A model generated the notes under the pieces. The model was not told where the DNA came from. It made no database searches and worked only from the letters and a program-made list of their open reading frames with translations. This document shows positions 16,382-25,096 of a stretch of DNA of 64,000 nucleotides, in pieces; within the stretch, counting starts at the first letter, position 1, and every line of letters begins with the position of its first letter. Origin of the DNA: CAVSUB01 sp963730995 (lineage in GTDB: Bacteria; Acidobacteriota; Vicinamibacteria; Vicinamibacterales; 2-12-FULL-66-21); contig CAVSUB010000009.1 of the NCBI GenBank assembly GCA_963730995.1, forward strand, positions 1 through 64,000. Reading direction: 5' to 3'. A program made the translations under genes and the position numbers.

Positions 16382-18343
16382 ATGACATTCGAAGCGACTG
16401 GCTTTCGGCGACGGACACGCGCGCGATGGCTTCGCGGCGCCATATTCGGCCTGGCGGGGGCGCTCGCGATCCCCGCGATTCACGGGCGCGCGCAAGAGCG
16501 TGCTGGTTCGGACCCCCGCGTCGGACTGAAGGCCGGCCTTCGGGACGCCGGCGTCGCCATCCGGAACATGGAGCTCGTCGCCAGCCTGCCAAAGCCGGAA
16601 GGCTTCTTCGATCCGAGCGCGCCCGCGGGCGAGACCACGCCGCCCGAGACTCCGCCCGGCGCTTCGACGCCCGCATCCGGGCAGCCCGGCGGCTCGACGC
16701 CCGCATCCGGGCAGCCGGGCGCCTCGACACCCGCATCCGGGCAGGCGGCGGCCCCGGCCCCGTCCGCAGGTTTCCTCAGGTTCGCGAATTCCGATCTCGC
16801 CTTCAGCCACGACCGCGCCATTGCGGGCAACTTCAACGGCTTCAACGCGTATGACATCAAGGACTCGCCGTCGCCGAAACTCATCGCGTCGATCGTCTGT
16901 CCCGGGGGCCAGGGTGATGTGTCGGTGTACGGCAACCTGCTCTTCATGTCGGTGGAGGAGACACGGGGGCGCATCGATTGCGGCACTCAGGGCGTGACCG
17001 CGACGGTCAGCCCGGATCGCTTCCGGGGCGTCCGCATCTTCGACATCACGGACTTCACGAAGCCGAAGCAACTCGCGGCCGTCCAGACGTGCCGTGGCTC
17101 GCACACGCACACGCTTGTGACAGCGCCCAACGACAAGGCCAACATCTACGTCTATGGCTCGGGCACGAGCACCGTCCGATCGGCCGAGGAGCTTGCCGGC
17201 TGTTCCGGTGCGGAACCGAAGGACGATCCGAATACCGCGCTCTTCAGCATCGACGTCATCCAGGTGCCCCTCGCCGCGCCGGAGAAGGCACACGTCGTCA
17301 ACCGTCCGCGCATCTTTGCCGACTCGTCGACCGGCAACATCTCCGGCCTGTGGCCGGGCGGCAACCACGGTCCGGGAACGCAGACGTCGAGCGCCACGAA
17401 CCGCTGCCACGACATCACGGTCTTTCCGGAAGTCGGCCTGGCGGCAGGTGCGTGCGCGGGCAACGGCATCCTGTTGGATATCTCCGATCCGGTCCACCCG
17501 ATGCGCCTCGACTCCGCGGCCGACAACAACTTTGCCTTCTGGCACTCGGCGACGTTCAACAACGACGGCTCGAAGGTGATCTTCACCGACGAATGGGGCG
17601 GCGGCACGCGCCCCCGCTGCCTCTCGACCGACCTCCCCAACTGGGGCGCCGACGCCATCTTCGACATCGTCGATCGGAAGCTGCGGTTCGCCGGCTACTT
17701 CAAGATGCCGGCGCCGCAGACCGAGCAGGAAAATTGCGTCGCACACAACGGGTCGATCGTGCCGGTTCCCGGACGCGACATCATGGTCCAGGCCTGGTAT
17801 CAAGGCGGGATCTCCGTCTTCGACTTCACGGACTCGGCGCACCCGGTGGAGATCGCGTTCTTCGATCGCGGTCCGCTCGATGCCTCTCGACTGATCACCG
17901 GAGGCTACTGGTCGGCGTACTGGTTCAACGGCCGGATCTATGCGACCGAGATTGCGAGAGGCCTGGACGTCTTCAGACTGTCGCCGAGCAACCAGCTCTC
18001 GAAGAACGAGATCGACGCAGCCAATCTGGTTCGCTACGACGAGTTCAACGTACAGCTCCAGCCGAAGGCGACGTGGCCCGCGACGCCCGTCGTCGCACGT
18101 GCGTATCTCGATCAGCTCGTCCGCAGCAAGGGGATTGCGCCAGCCCGTGCCGCTGCCGTGAGTTCGGCGCTGGATCGGGCGGAGAAACTGCACTCTGCCA
18201 AGGACCGCGGCGCGGCGGAGCTCGCCGGAGAGCTCGATGCGATGGCGGCCCAGTTGGCAGGCGATGGTGGCGCGGCCGCCGGCGCCGCCAGTCAGCGCGG
18301 GCTGGCTTCCACTTTGAGGGGAATTGCCGCAAAGCTCCATTGA
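16382..18343 (+). CDS. LVIVD-repeat (beta-propeller) exported protein
   Basis: A protein of 653 aa from ATG 16382 (ACGAGG upstream). A basic, hydrophobic N-terminus (RARWLRGAIFGLAGALAIPA) acts as export signal. A Pro/Ser/Thr/Gly linker follows, built of three 10-residue units (ASTPASGQPG). The rest is a propeller of LVIVD type: FNAYDIKDSPSPKLIASIVC, VRIFDITDFTKPKQLAAVQT, GILLDISDPVHPMRLDS and ISVFDFTDSAHPVEIAFFD. Conserved His residues (CRGSHTHTLV, RCHDITVF, HNGSIVPV) may bind a metal. The C-terminus is helical and Ala-rich. Function is unknown; such proteins are common in soil acidobacteria. It is co-directional with the DUF305 gene, 55 nt away. Confidence 0.78.
   Translation: MTFEATGFRRRTRARWLRGAIFGLAGALAIPAIHGRAQERAGSDPRVGLKAGLRDAGVAIRNMELVASLPKPEGFFDPSAPAGETTPPETPPGASTPASGQPGGSTPASGQPGASTPASGQAAAPAPSAGFLRFANSDLAFSHDRAIAGNFNGFNAYDIKDSPSPKLIASIVCPGGQGDVSVYGNLLFMSVEETRGRIDCGTQGVTATVSPDRFRGVRIFDITDFTKPKQLAAVQTCRGSHTHTLVTAPNDKANIYVYGSGTSTVRSAEELAGCSGAEPKDDPNTALFSIDVIQVPLAAPEKAHVVNRPRIFADSSTGNISGLWPGGNHGPGTQTSSATNRCHDITVFPEVGLAAGACAGNGILLDISDPVHPMRLDSAADNNFAFWHSATFNNDGSKVIFTDEWGGGTRPRCLSTDLPNWGADAIFDIVDRKLRFAGYFKMPAPQTEQENCVAHNGSIVPVPGRDIMVQAWYQGGISVFDFTDSAHPVEIAFFDRGPLDASRLITGGYWSAYWFNGRIYATEIARGLDVFRLSPSNQLSKNEIDAANLVRYDEFNVQLQPKATWPATPVVARAYLDQLVRSKGIAPARAAAVSSALDRAEKLHSAKDRGAAELAGELDAMAAQLAGDGGAAAGAASQRGLASTLRGIAAKLH
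16661..16750 (+). repeat. Three tandem 30-bp units in coding sequence
   Basis: Units at 16661-16690, 16691-16720 and 16721-16750 encode ASTPASGQPG, GSTPASGQPG and ASTPASGQAA. They form the linker between signal peptide and propeller of the LVIVD protein. Near identity at DNA level, including third codon positions, points to recent expansion by slippage. Confidence 0.9.
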
Positions 18344-18344
18344 C

Positions 18345-18412
18345 GCGGGGTCTGAAGACCCCGCCCTACCGAACCGATCAAGCGCTGGCGGGGTCTGAAG
18401 ACCCCGCCCTAC
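18345..18412. repeat. Duplicated hairpin repeat between convergent genes
   Basis: GCGGGGTCTGAAGACCCCGC followed by CCTAC occurs at 18345-18369 and again at 18387-18412. Each has a GGGGTC/GACCCC stem with a TGAA loop. The first starts one base after the LVIVD stop. The second lies inside the 3' end of the BtuF-like gene, where it encodes the last ten residues. Probable bidirectional terminators. Confidence 0.8.
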
Positions 18413-19190
18413 GTGTCGCAACCGTGGCCAGGATCCGGTGGAGCTGCTGCACGCCTTCTGTCAACGCCGCGGGACCCGGCTGGAGAATAAAGGCGGACTT
18501 GACCTCGTAGATGTGGCCGTTGCGCACTGCCGGAATCTGGTCCCATCCGGGCCGCGCGGCGATCTTCGCCGGACGAAGCGGCTTGCCGCACCATGATCCG
18601 ATGATGACGTCTGGCGCAGCGGCGATCACCCGCTCGCTCGAGATGATGCGATCCTTTGCGAGCTTTGCCTGTCGCGTCTCGGGAAAAACCGTTTCACCGC
18701 CTGCAATCTCGACCAGCTCCTCCACCCAGCGGATCCCGCTGATCAGCGGGTCGTCCCATTCCTCGAAGTAGACGCGCGGCTTGACTGGCCACGAGCCGCC
18801 AGCCTCGCGGATGTCGTCGAGGCCGAGCGCCAGACGCGCGACGAGCGCATCCGCCCTGTCAGGGACGCCGACGATGCCGCCGAGGACGCGGATCATCTGG
18901 AGGATCTCTTCGACGCTCCGCTGGTTGAAGGTGAAGACCGCGAAGCCGCGCTTGACGAGCTCGGTCGTGATGTTCGCCTGCAGATCCGAGAAGGCGAGGA
19001 TCAGGTCGGGCTCGAGTGCTTCGATCCGGTCGTACTTCGCGTGAAGGAAGGAGGACACACGCGGCTTCTGCCGTGCCTCTGGCGGTCGCACGGTATAGCC
19101 GCTGACGCCGACGACACGTTCGCCCTCGCCAAGGAGGTAGAGCGTCTCGGTCGTTTCCTCAGTGAGGCAGATGATGCGCTGCGGGAACAT
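18378..19190 (-). CDS. BtuF-like helical-backbone substrate-binding protein
   Basis: A 270-aa protein of the cobalamin/ferric-siderophore binding class. It starts RIICLTEETTETLYLLGEGE and has the typical ALEPDLILAFSDLQ and APDVIIGSW strands of the two lobes. No signal peptide or lipobox is visible, unlike true periplasmic BtuF, so it may be a cytoplasmic relative of the cobalamin-binding proteins seen near B12-using enzymes. The start overlaps the 3' end of the upstream propeller gene by 32 nt, suggesting coupled translation. The C-terminal TRRAGSSDPAS is encoded by an intergenic repeat, so the ancestral stop was probably earlier. No ABC permease is nearby. Confidence 0.78.
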   Translation of the reverse strand: MFPQRIICLTEETTETLYLLGEGERVVGVSGYTVRPPEARQKPRVSSFLHAKYDRIEALEPDLILAFSDLQANITTELVKRGFAVFTFNQRSVEEILQMIRVLGGIVGVPDRADALVARLALGLDDIREAGGSWPVKPRVYFEEWDDPLISGIRWVEELVEIAGGETVFPETRQAKLAKDRIISSERVIAAAPDVIIGSWCGKPLRPAKIAARPGWDQIPAVRNGHIYEVKSAFILQPGPAALTEGVQQLHRILATVATRRAGSSDPASA

Positions 19191-20604
19191 GGCGGATCCG
19201 ATACAGCTTCGTCTGGGTGCGGACGTAGAGGCTGTCGGCGTCGACGGCCGGCGTCGCCAGGCTCATCTCTCCGAAACTGCTGCGCGCGGTCTCGTCGTAG
19301 CGGTCGCCCGCGTTCAGGACGAACGCATCTCCGTCTTCGCTCAAGAGGTAGATTCGACCCCGGCTCGCGATTGGCGAGCTCGAAAACGTAAAACCGCCGC
19401 CGCCCACGCGCGCTTTGTAGATCTCGCCGCCGGTCTTTGCGTCCGCCACTTGCAGCACGCCATTGTCGTTGACGGCGTAGATGCGGCCGCGGTACACGAG
19501 CGGCGACGGAGTGTAGCCGGAGAACCGCGGCTGCGACCAGGCGACGAACTCGTTGGCCGTCTGATCTTCACGCAAGGAGATGTCGCCCTTCGCGTTCGGT
19601 CGAACGGCGTAGATGGGACGGTTGGCCTCGCCCTGCGAGCCGGAGCCGACGTAGAGCAAGTTGTCCGCGACCACGGGGCTTGGCGTGGCCTGCGTCATTC
19701 CCTTGAGTCGCCACAGCTCGCTGCCGTCGGTGTCGTAGCTGATGACGAAGCCGCGTCCGATCGTGACGATCTCGGTACGCGATCCGCTCTCCCACACGAG
19801 CGGCGTGGCCCAGCCGGATGCAAGACGGCTCGCGAGGTCGGTTCGCTTGACGTTCCAGACTTCCTTCCCCGTTTTTGCGTCGAGCGCCGCGAGAAACGAC
19901 TGTCCATCGTTGTCGTGCAGCTGGTAGACCCGTCCGTTGTGCACGATCGGTGAGGACGCAGTGCCGAAGTCCAGGTAGATCGGCTGCGGCGGCCACGTGC
20001 GCGTCCACAGAAGGGCGCCGTCGAGTGAGTAGCAAAAGAGGCCGACGTTCCCACCGAACGACGCGTAGAGACGCTCGCCGTCAGTCGTCGGAGTCTCCGA
20101 GGCGTAGGTGTTCTTCCGGTGCCTGCCGCCGAACGGTTTTCCCTGGTGGGCTTCCTGCTTCCAGATGATCCGTCCGGTGTTCGCATCCAGCGCGAAGACC
20201 ATGTAGCTGATTTCGTCCGTCTCGCCGGCGAGCTCGATATCTCGTCCGACGACGCGCTTGACGATCTCGGCTTCCGGAAGCCCCTGCTTTTCGAGCTCCG
20301 CGGCGTAGTCGTTGCCGAAGATCCCTTTCGACGGAGCCTTGAACGCGCCTGGACTGATTGCCGACGTCACAAACAGACGATCGCGCCAGAGGATGGGCGA
20401 GGACCATCCCCGACCGGGGATCTCGGCGACCCAGGCGACATTCTCGCGTTGGTCCGTCACGGACCAATGGTCGGGGAGCGTCGCACCGTCCGCCACACCG
20501 GCGCCGCCGGGACCGCGGAACTGCGACCACTCCGCTGGTCCTGCGGCGAGCGCGGCCGCGCCCAGCAGGACGCAGGATCCGAGCGCAACAATCAGGCGTC
20601 GCAT
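19159..20604 (-). CDS. PQQ-like beta-propeller repeat protein, exported
   Basis: A 481-aa protein with a signal peptide (MRRLIVALGSCVLLGAAALA). It begins with WSQFRGPGGAGVADG, the signature of outer-membrane-assembly-like (BamB/quinoprotein-like) propellers, and contains repeated blades: VFALDANTGRIIWKQEAH, LAALDAKTGKEVWNV and LQVADAKTGGEIYKARV. It lacks the residues expected of a catalytic PQQ site, and no haem motif is present, so it may be a structural or binding propeller. The 3' end overlaps the BtuF-like gene. Function otherwise unknown. Confidence 0.85.
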   Translation of the reverse strand: MRRLIVALGSCVLLGAAALAAGPAEWSQFRGPGGAGVADGATLPDHWSVTDQRENVAWVAEIPGRGWSSPILWRDRLFVTSAISPGAFKAPSKGIFGNDYAAELEKQGLPEAEIVKRVVGRDIELAGETDEISYMVFALDANTGRIIWKQEAHQGKPFGGRHRKNTYASETPTTDGERLYASFGGNVGLFCYSLDGALLWTRTWPPQPIYLDFGTASSPIVHNGRVYQLHDNDGQSFLAALDAKTGKEVWNVKRTDLASRLASGWATPLVWESGSRTEIVTIGRGFVISYDTDGSELWRLKGMTQATPSPVVADNLLYVGSGSQGEANRPIYAVRPNAKGDISLREDQTANEFVAWSQPRFSGYTPSPLVYRGRIYAVNDNGVLQVADAKTGGEIYKARVGGGGFTFSSSPIASRGRIYLLSEDGDAFVLNAGDRYDETARSSFGEMSLATPAVDADSLYVRTQTKLYRIRHVPAAHHLPH

Positions 20605-20711
20605 GGCAACCTGGATCTTATGCGCTGACGGCCGCGTTCGCCGAACCGCTGATCAAGATCGTGACGTCAACGGTGGGATGGGATTCCAGCACATCTAGTA
20701 GGATGTAACGC

Positions 20712-20792
20712 CTGAATCAGTAGCAGCCGCTCCGTTGTCGCGACTGCGAAATCGGGGCCGAACCACAGAACGACACGCTACTGAATCAGTAG
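20712..20792. promoter_or_regulatory. Paired palindromic motif (possible operator)
   Basis: CTGAATCAGTAG occurs at 20712-20723 and at 20781-20792. The second copy extends to the palindrome CTACTGAATCAGTAG (20778-20792). The copies lie 69 bp apart in the 269-bp region between the divergent propeller and LigD-polymerase genes. A dimeric regulator could bind here; none is identified. Confidence 0.4.
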
Positions 20793-20873
20793 ATACAGGC
20801 CACTAGTGAATTCCTGGACGAGTAGCCGGCGGCCGGCGGCTGCAGCCCCGTGGTACGATTCAGGGCCGGACAC

Positions 20874-22187
20874 ATGCCCGCCAAGGCCGACAAAGAGATC
20901 CTCCTCGTAGACGGCACAGAAATCGCGGTCACCAACCCCGCCAAGGTTCTTTTTCCCCAAGCCGGTCACACGAAGCTGGATGTCGTGCGGTACTACCTCG
21001 CCGTCGCTGACGGTGCGCTGCGCGCCGCCGGCGGCCGGCCGAACGTGCTGGTTCGATATCCGAACGGGACCGACGGCGAGTTCTTCTACCAGAAGCGCGC
21101 GCCAGAGTCTCGACCTTCCTGGATCGAGGTCGTCTCTCTGAGTTTTCCGTCCGGCCGCACGGCCGAAGAGGTCGTGCCGCGCACGTCCGCGGCGCTGGCA
21201 TGGATGGCGAATCTCGCCTGCCTCGAACTGCACCCGCATCTGGTCCGGGCCGAGGATCTCGATCATCCCGACGAGCTCCGCGTCGATCTCGATCCCGTGC
21301 CCGGCGTGGGGTGGCCGCAGCTCCGCGAGGTCGCGCAGGTCGTCCGCGCCACGCTGGCGGACTTCGGGCTCGTTGGATGGCCGAAGACGTCGGGCTCGCG
21401 CGGGATCCACATCAACGTCCGGATCCGGCAGTCATGGGGGTTCGACGAGGTCCGGCGCGCCGCGCTCGCGTTTGCGCGAGAGGTCGAACGGCGCGCCCCT
21501 GCGATTGCGACGAGCAAGTGGTGGAAAGAAGAGCGCCACGGCGTGTTCCTCGACTACAACCAGAACGCCAAGGATCGCACGGTGGCCGCGGCGTACTCGG
21601 TGCGGCCGAAGCCTGACGCCCGCGTCTCCGCGCCGTTGACATGGGACGAGATAGACGAATGCGATCCCGCCGACTTCACCCTGCTGACGATGCCGAAAAG
21701 ATTTGCAGCGATCGGTGATCGACACGCGGAGATCGACAAGGCGCCCTGTTCGCTGGAGAGCCTCCTCGAGCTGTCGGCCCGGCACGAGCGAGAGGGGCAG
21801 GGGGACGCCCCGTGGCCGCCGCAGTACAAGAAGCAGCCGGGCGAGCCGCCGCGCGTACAGCCTTCGCGCCGACGAGTGCCGAAATTTCCGTTGATCGAGA
21901 TCGGACGGGCGGAAAAGAAGGAAGACGCACTCGCCGGCCTCGAACGCTGGAAGGCCCGCCATCCCGAGGCGGCGGGACATCTGACCGAGTCGGATATCCT
22001 CGTGGACGCGATGCGCGGGCGGTTCCACACCTGGACTCGCATCCGCGTGAACCTGCAGCACGTTCCGCCGGAGACGCGACCGATCCAGGAGCCGCTCGAT
22101 CCCGACGCCGCTCCGGACTACGACGCGTGGGTCAAGGCCGGTGGCCCCGGGCACCGAAGACCTTCTCGAGCTCGTAAGGGGTCGTGA
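20874..22187 (+). CDS. LigD-type polymerase domain protein
   Basis: A 437-aa protein from ATG 20874. It matches the polymerase/primase (PolDom) module of bacterial NHEJ ligase LigD: NPAKVLFPQAGHTKLDVVRY, the metal-binding RVDLDPVPG, TSGSRGIHINVRI and YNQNAKDRTVAAAYSVRP. The domain adds ribo- or deoxyribonucleotides at broken ends. It is normally fused to a ligase; here it stands alone and converges on a separate ATP-dependent ligase gene, with a 56-bp 3' overlap. No Ku gene is in the window. The Pro/Arg-rich tail beyond the domain (QYKKQPGEPPRVQPSRRRV) ends in a helical segment of about 90 residues. Confidence 0.88.
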   Translation: MPAKADKEILLVDGTEIAVTNPAKVLFPQAGHTKLDVVRYYLAVADGALRAAGGRPNVLVRYPNGTDGEFFYQKRAPESRPSWIEVVSLSFPSGRTAEEVVPRTSAALAWMANLACLELHPHLVRAEDLDHPDELRVDLDPVPGVGWPQLREVAQVVRATLADFGLVGWPKTSGSRGIHINVRIRQSWGFDEVRRAALAFAREVERRAPAIATSKWWKEERHGVFLDYNQNAKDRTVAAAYSVRPKPDARVSAPLTWDEIDECDPADFTLLTMPKRFAAIGDRHAEIDKAPCSLESLLELSARHEREGQGDAPWPPQYKKQPGEPPRVQPSRRRVPKFPLIEIGRAEKKEDALAGLERWKARHPEAAGHLTESDILVDAMRGRFHTWTRIRVNLQHVPPETRPIQEPLDPDAAPDYDAWVKAGGPGHRRPSRARKGS

Positions 22188-23218
22188 CCTCGAGCTGGTC
22201 GTATCGGCAATCGTCGGGGCGCTTGTCGGGCCGCCAGCGGAGGAACACGGCGCCGTGCCGGAACCTCGATCCCTGCAGATGGTCGTACTTGACCTCGCAG
22301 ACCCGCTCGACGCGCAGCGGCTCCCAAGAGAGATCCTTGCCGGCGCTCCACCGGCTCTGCCCGCCGGGCATGCGCCCGAACTCACCGTTCGCGATGGCCC
22401 ACTCCCGCCAGGGGTGATCGTCGAGCGCATGCTCGCGCAGTGGCGCCAGCTCGGTCGCGAGCTCTCTTCGCCTGGCCATCGTGAAGGCGGAGGTCACTCC
22501 AACGTGCTGAAGGCGGCCGTTCGCGTCGTACAGTCCGAGCAGCAGGGAGCCGACCGCGTCGCGGTCCACTCTTGTGCCAGCGGAAGCCGGCCACCGCGCA
22601 GTCCGCCGTGCGCGCGTGCTTCACTTTGAGCATGGCGCGCTTGCCCGGCTCGTACTGCCCGTCGATCGGCTTCGCGATGACGCCGTCGAGCCCCGCGCCC
22701 TCGAAGCGATCGAGCCACTCCTGTGCGAGCCCTCGATCGCGCGTGACCGGCGTGAGGTGGAGCGGCGTCTCTGCCTGCGCGAGCAGCGCTTCGAGCTTCT
22801 CGCGACGCTCCAGCTGTGGGTCGCATCGAACGTCCTGCCCGTCCATCGCGAGCAGATCGAAACCGACGAACGCGGCGGGCGTCTCCCTCGCGAGCTTCGC
22901 GGCGCGAGAGGCGGCCGGATGGAGCCGCATCTGAAGCGCGTCGAAGTCCAGGCCCCGCGGCGTCGCAATCACGATCTCTCCGTCGACCACGCATCCGTCG
23001 GGAAGCTTGTGCAGGAACAGGTCGTGGAGCTCGGGGAAGTAGCGATCGAGCGGCCGGAGGTCACGGCTCTGGATGTAGACGTCGCCTCGTCCCTTGAACA
23101 CGATCGCCCGGAATCCGTCCCACTTGGGCTCGTAGAGAAAGGTCCCGCCCTCGGGTAGCGTTTCCGCCAGCTTGGCCAGCATCGGCTCGACTGGCGGGTC
23201 GATCGCGAAGTCCGTCAC
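22132..23218 (-). pseudogene. ATP-dependent DNA ligase with an internal frameshift
   Basis: The adenylation domain is read from ATG 23218 with the nucleotidyl motif EPKWDGFRAI (adenylated Lys), VVDGEIVI, FDLLAMDGQD and GLDGVIAKP. In that frame the sequence stays sensible to GFRWHKSGP, then turns to unrelated Arg-rich residues up to 22382. The expected OB-fold continues one frame over from about 22569: DAVGSLLLGLYDANGRLQHV, GVTSAFTMARRRE and VCEVKYDHLQGSRFRHG, ending at 22132. One extra base near 22560-22570 explains this. It may be a real lesion, a sequencing error or a split into two peptides. Together the frames give about 360 aa, the usual size for a LigD-type ligase without polymerase. 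Confidence 0.75.
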
Positions 23219-23285
23219 ATCCGGGACGTTACCAGATCGGCCACGGTCCGCGCGAGGCGACGGCGTGCGATGGCGCGTCAGGTGG

Positions 23286-24539
23286 CTACGGTTGCGAGAA
23301 GATGAGGCTGGCGTTCGTTCCGCCGAAGCCGAACGAGTTGGTCATCGCGTGACGGATCTCCAGCCGCTGGGGGGTGTTCGGCACCAGATTGAGCCGATTG
23401 TCGTCGTCCTGGTGATCGAGGTTGGTCGTGGGCGGAGCAATCTGGTCGCGCAACGCCAGAATCGTCAGCCCCGCTTCCAGCGCGCCGGCGCCCCCGAGGA
23501 GATGACCAGTCATCGACTTGGTGGAGCTGACGGCGAGCCGCAGCGCGTGCTCCTTGAATACACTCGCGATCGCGATGGCCTCGGCCCTGTCACCGAGGGG
23601 CGTCGATGTCGCGTGCGCGTTGAGGTATTGCACGTCGCCTGGCGTGAGGCCCGCGTCCTCGAGCGCGGCGATCATCACCCGCCGCACGCCGTCCCCGTCG
23701 TCAGGCGGCGCCGTCGGATGATGGGCATCGGAGCTCATGCCGTACCCGGCTACTTCGGCGAGGATTGGCGCGCCGCGTTGCTCGGCGTGACTGCGCTCCT
23801 CGAGCACCAGGATGCCTGCGCCTTCGCCGATGACGAACCCGTCACGTTCCGTGTCCCACGGCCGACTCGCAGAGTCGGGCGCGTCGTTGCGCGTCGACAA
23901 CGCGCGCATCGAGGCGAACCCTGCCACCGCCAGCGGGGTGATGCAGGCTTCGGTCCCGCCGCACACCATCGCATCGGCATAGCCCCCCTGGATCAGACGG
24001 AAGGCGTCTCCGATGGAATGCGCGCCTGTCGTGCAGGCGGTTGCGACCGCGGAGCTCGGGCCTTTTGCGCCCAGCCGTACCGACACCTGCCCGGCGGCGA
24101 GGTTGACGATTGCGGACAGGATGAAAAACGGCGAGACGCGGTCAGGCCCGCGCTCGAGCAGCGTCGTGTGCTCGCGCTCGATGACCTCGAACCCGCCGAT
24201 GCCGCTGCCGATCGTCACGCCGACCCGCGTCGCGTTGCCGTCGTGAATGGGCAGCCCGCTCTGCGACATCGCCATGGAGGTTGCCGCGATTGCGAACTGG
24301 ATGAAGCGGCCGCATTTCTTGACTTCCTTCCGGTCCAGCCACTGGAGCGGATCGAACCCCTTGACCTCTCCGGCAAAGCGGACGGCGTGCCGCGACGGAT
24401 CGAACAGCGTAATCGTCCCGACGCCCGGGCGGCCCGCAAGGACCGACGTCCACGTCGCGTCCGTTCCAAGTCCCACCGGCGACACCAGTCCTATTCCCGT
24501 CACCACCACGCGCCTGCGCCGCGGTCCACCTGTGCTCAT
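23286..24539 (-). CDS. fabF: Beta-ketoacyl-ACP synthase II
   Basis: A 417-aa condensing enzyme for fatty-acid elongation, cytoplasmic. It starts RRRVVVTGIGLVSPVGLGTD. The Cys-His-His triad is visible: catalytic Cys in AVATACTTGAHSIG, first His in NAHATSTPLGD, second His in STKSMTGHLLGGAGALE. The length is normal for FabF. The gene stands alone, not next to acpP or fabG, so it may serve a secondary fatty-acid or polyketide role; that is inference. Start ATG at 24539. Confidence 0.93.
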   Translation of the reverse strand: MSTGGPRRRRVVVTGIGLVSPVGLGTDATWTSVLAGRPGVGTITLFDPSRHAVRFAGEVKGFDPLQWLDRKEVKKCGRFIQFAIAATSMAMSQSGLPIHDGNATRVGVTIGSGIGGFEVIEREHTTLLERGPDRVSPFFILSAIVNLAAGQVSVRLGAKGPSSAVATACTTGAHSIGDAFRLIQGGYADAMVCGGTEACITPLAVAGFASMRALSTRNDAPDSASRPWDTERDGFVIGEGAGILVLEERSHAEQRGAPILAEVAGYGMSSDAHHPTAPPDDGDGVRRVMIAALEDAGLTPGDVQYLNAHATSTPLGDRAEAIAIASVFKEHALRLAVSSTKSMTGHLLGGAGALEAGLTILALRDQIAPPTTNLDHQDDDNRLNLVPNTPQRLEIRHAMTNSFGFGGTNASLIFSQP

Positions 24540-24662
24540 CGGATCTTCACCCCTCGCGCCCTGCTCATGCGTCTCGCGCCGAGCCTACACTTTACCGCGA
24601 CCGAATAAACCTCTCCGCATCCCGGCCGGTCTTAAGAGTAGAGCGCCTGGGAGGCTTCGGTG

Positions 24663-24980
24663 ATGCGAGCTCACTGGTCACAACGTCTGATACTCGGCCT
24701 GCTGTTCAGCCTTGTCCTCGGCATCGGCTCCGCCTGCGCGACCACGACCTCGCGGGTGTACGTTCGAGTCGGCCCCCCTGCGCCGGTAGTGGAGGTTCGA
24801 TCGGTTGCGCCTGGTCCGCGTTTCGTGTGGATTGGCGGTTACCACCGTTGGGATGGCCGGCGATACGTGTGGGTCCCGGGCCGATGGGCGGCGCCGCCAC
24901 GCGCCCGTGCAGTGTGGGTACCGGGGCGTTGGGTGCACGAGAGCCGTGGCTGGTACTTCATGGACGGGCACTGGCACTGA
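24663..24980 (+). CDS. YXWGXW-repeat lipoprotein
   Basis: A small protein of about 105 aa; GTG 24660 and ATG 24663 are both possible starts. The signal peptide ends in a lipobox (LGIGSAC). Three WxxGxW-like repeats follow: FVWIGGYHRWDGRRYVWVPG, RAVWVPGRWVHESRGW and YFMDGHWH. These repeats occur in small surface or outer-membrane lipoproteins of Gram-negative bacteria with no known biochemical role. It stands alone between FabF and an MFS transporter. Confidence 0.8.
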   Translation: MRAHWSQRLILGLLFSLVLGIGSACATTTSRVYVRVGPPAPVVEVRSVAPGPRFVWIGGYHRWDGRRYVWVPGRWAAPPRARAVWVPGRWVHESRGWYFMDGHWH

Positions 24981-25018
24981 GATCGATCAGGCTTTGATAG
25001 CGTACGGCGGGTCTTCCG

Positions 25019-25060
25019 CCTTCGCTGAAGCTACGGCGGACCACCGTAGCTTGGCGAAGG
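25019..25060. terminator. Long imperfect hairpin
   Basis: CCTTCGCTGAAGCTACGG (25019-25036) pairs with CCGTAGCTTGGCGAAGG (25044-25060) around a 7-base loop. It lies between the convergent YXWGXW and MFS genes and is followed by further GC-rich palindromes to 25096. Likely a bidirectional terminator or a member of a dispersed repeat family. Confidence 0.6.
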
Positions 25061-25096
25061 TGGTCAGACCCCGCCGCGCCCTCCGGCGGAGCGCGC

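Noticed and set aside
16160..18421. 753-codon minus-strand open frame opposite the LVIVD gene
   Set aside because: Composition is Arg/Asp/Val-rich, as expected for an antisense shadow of GC-rich coding sequence, and no domain is present.
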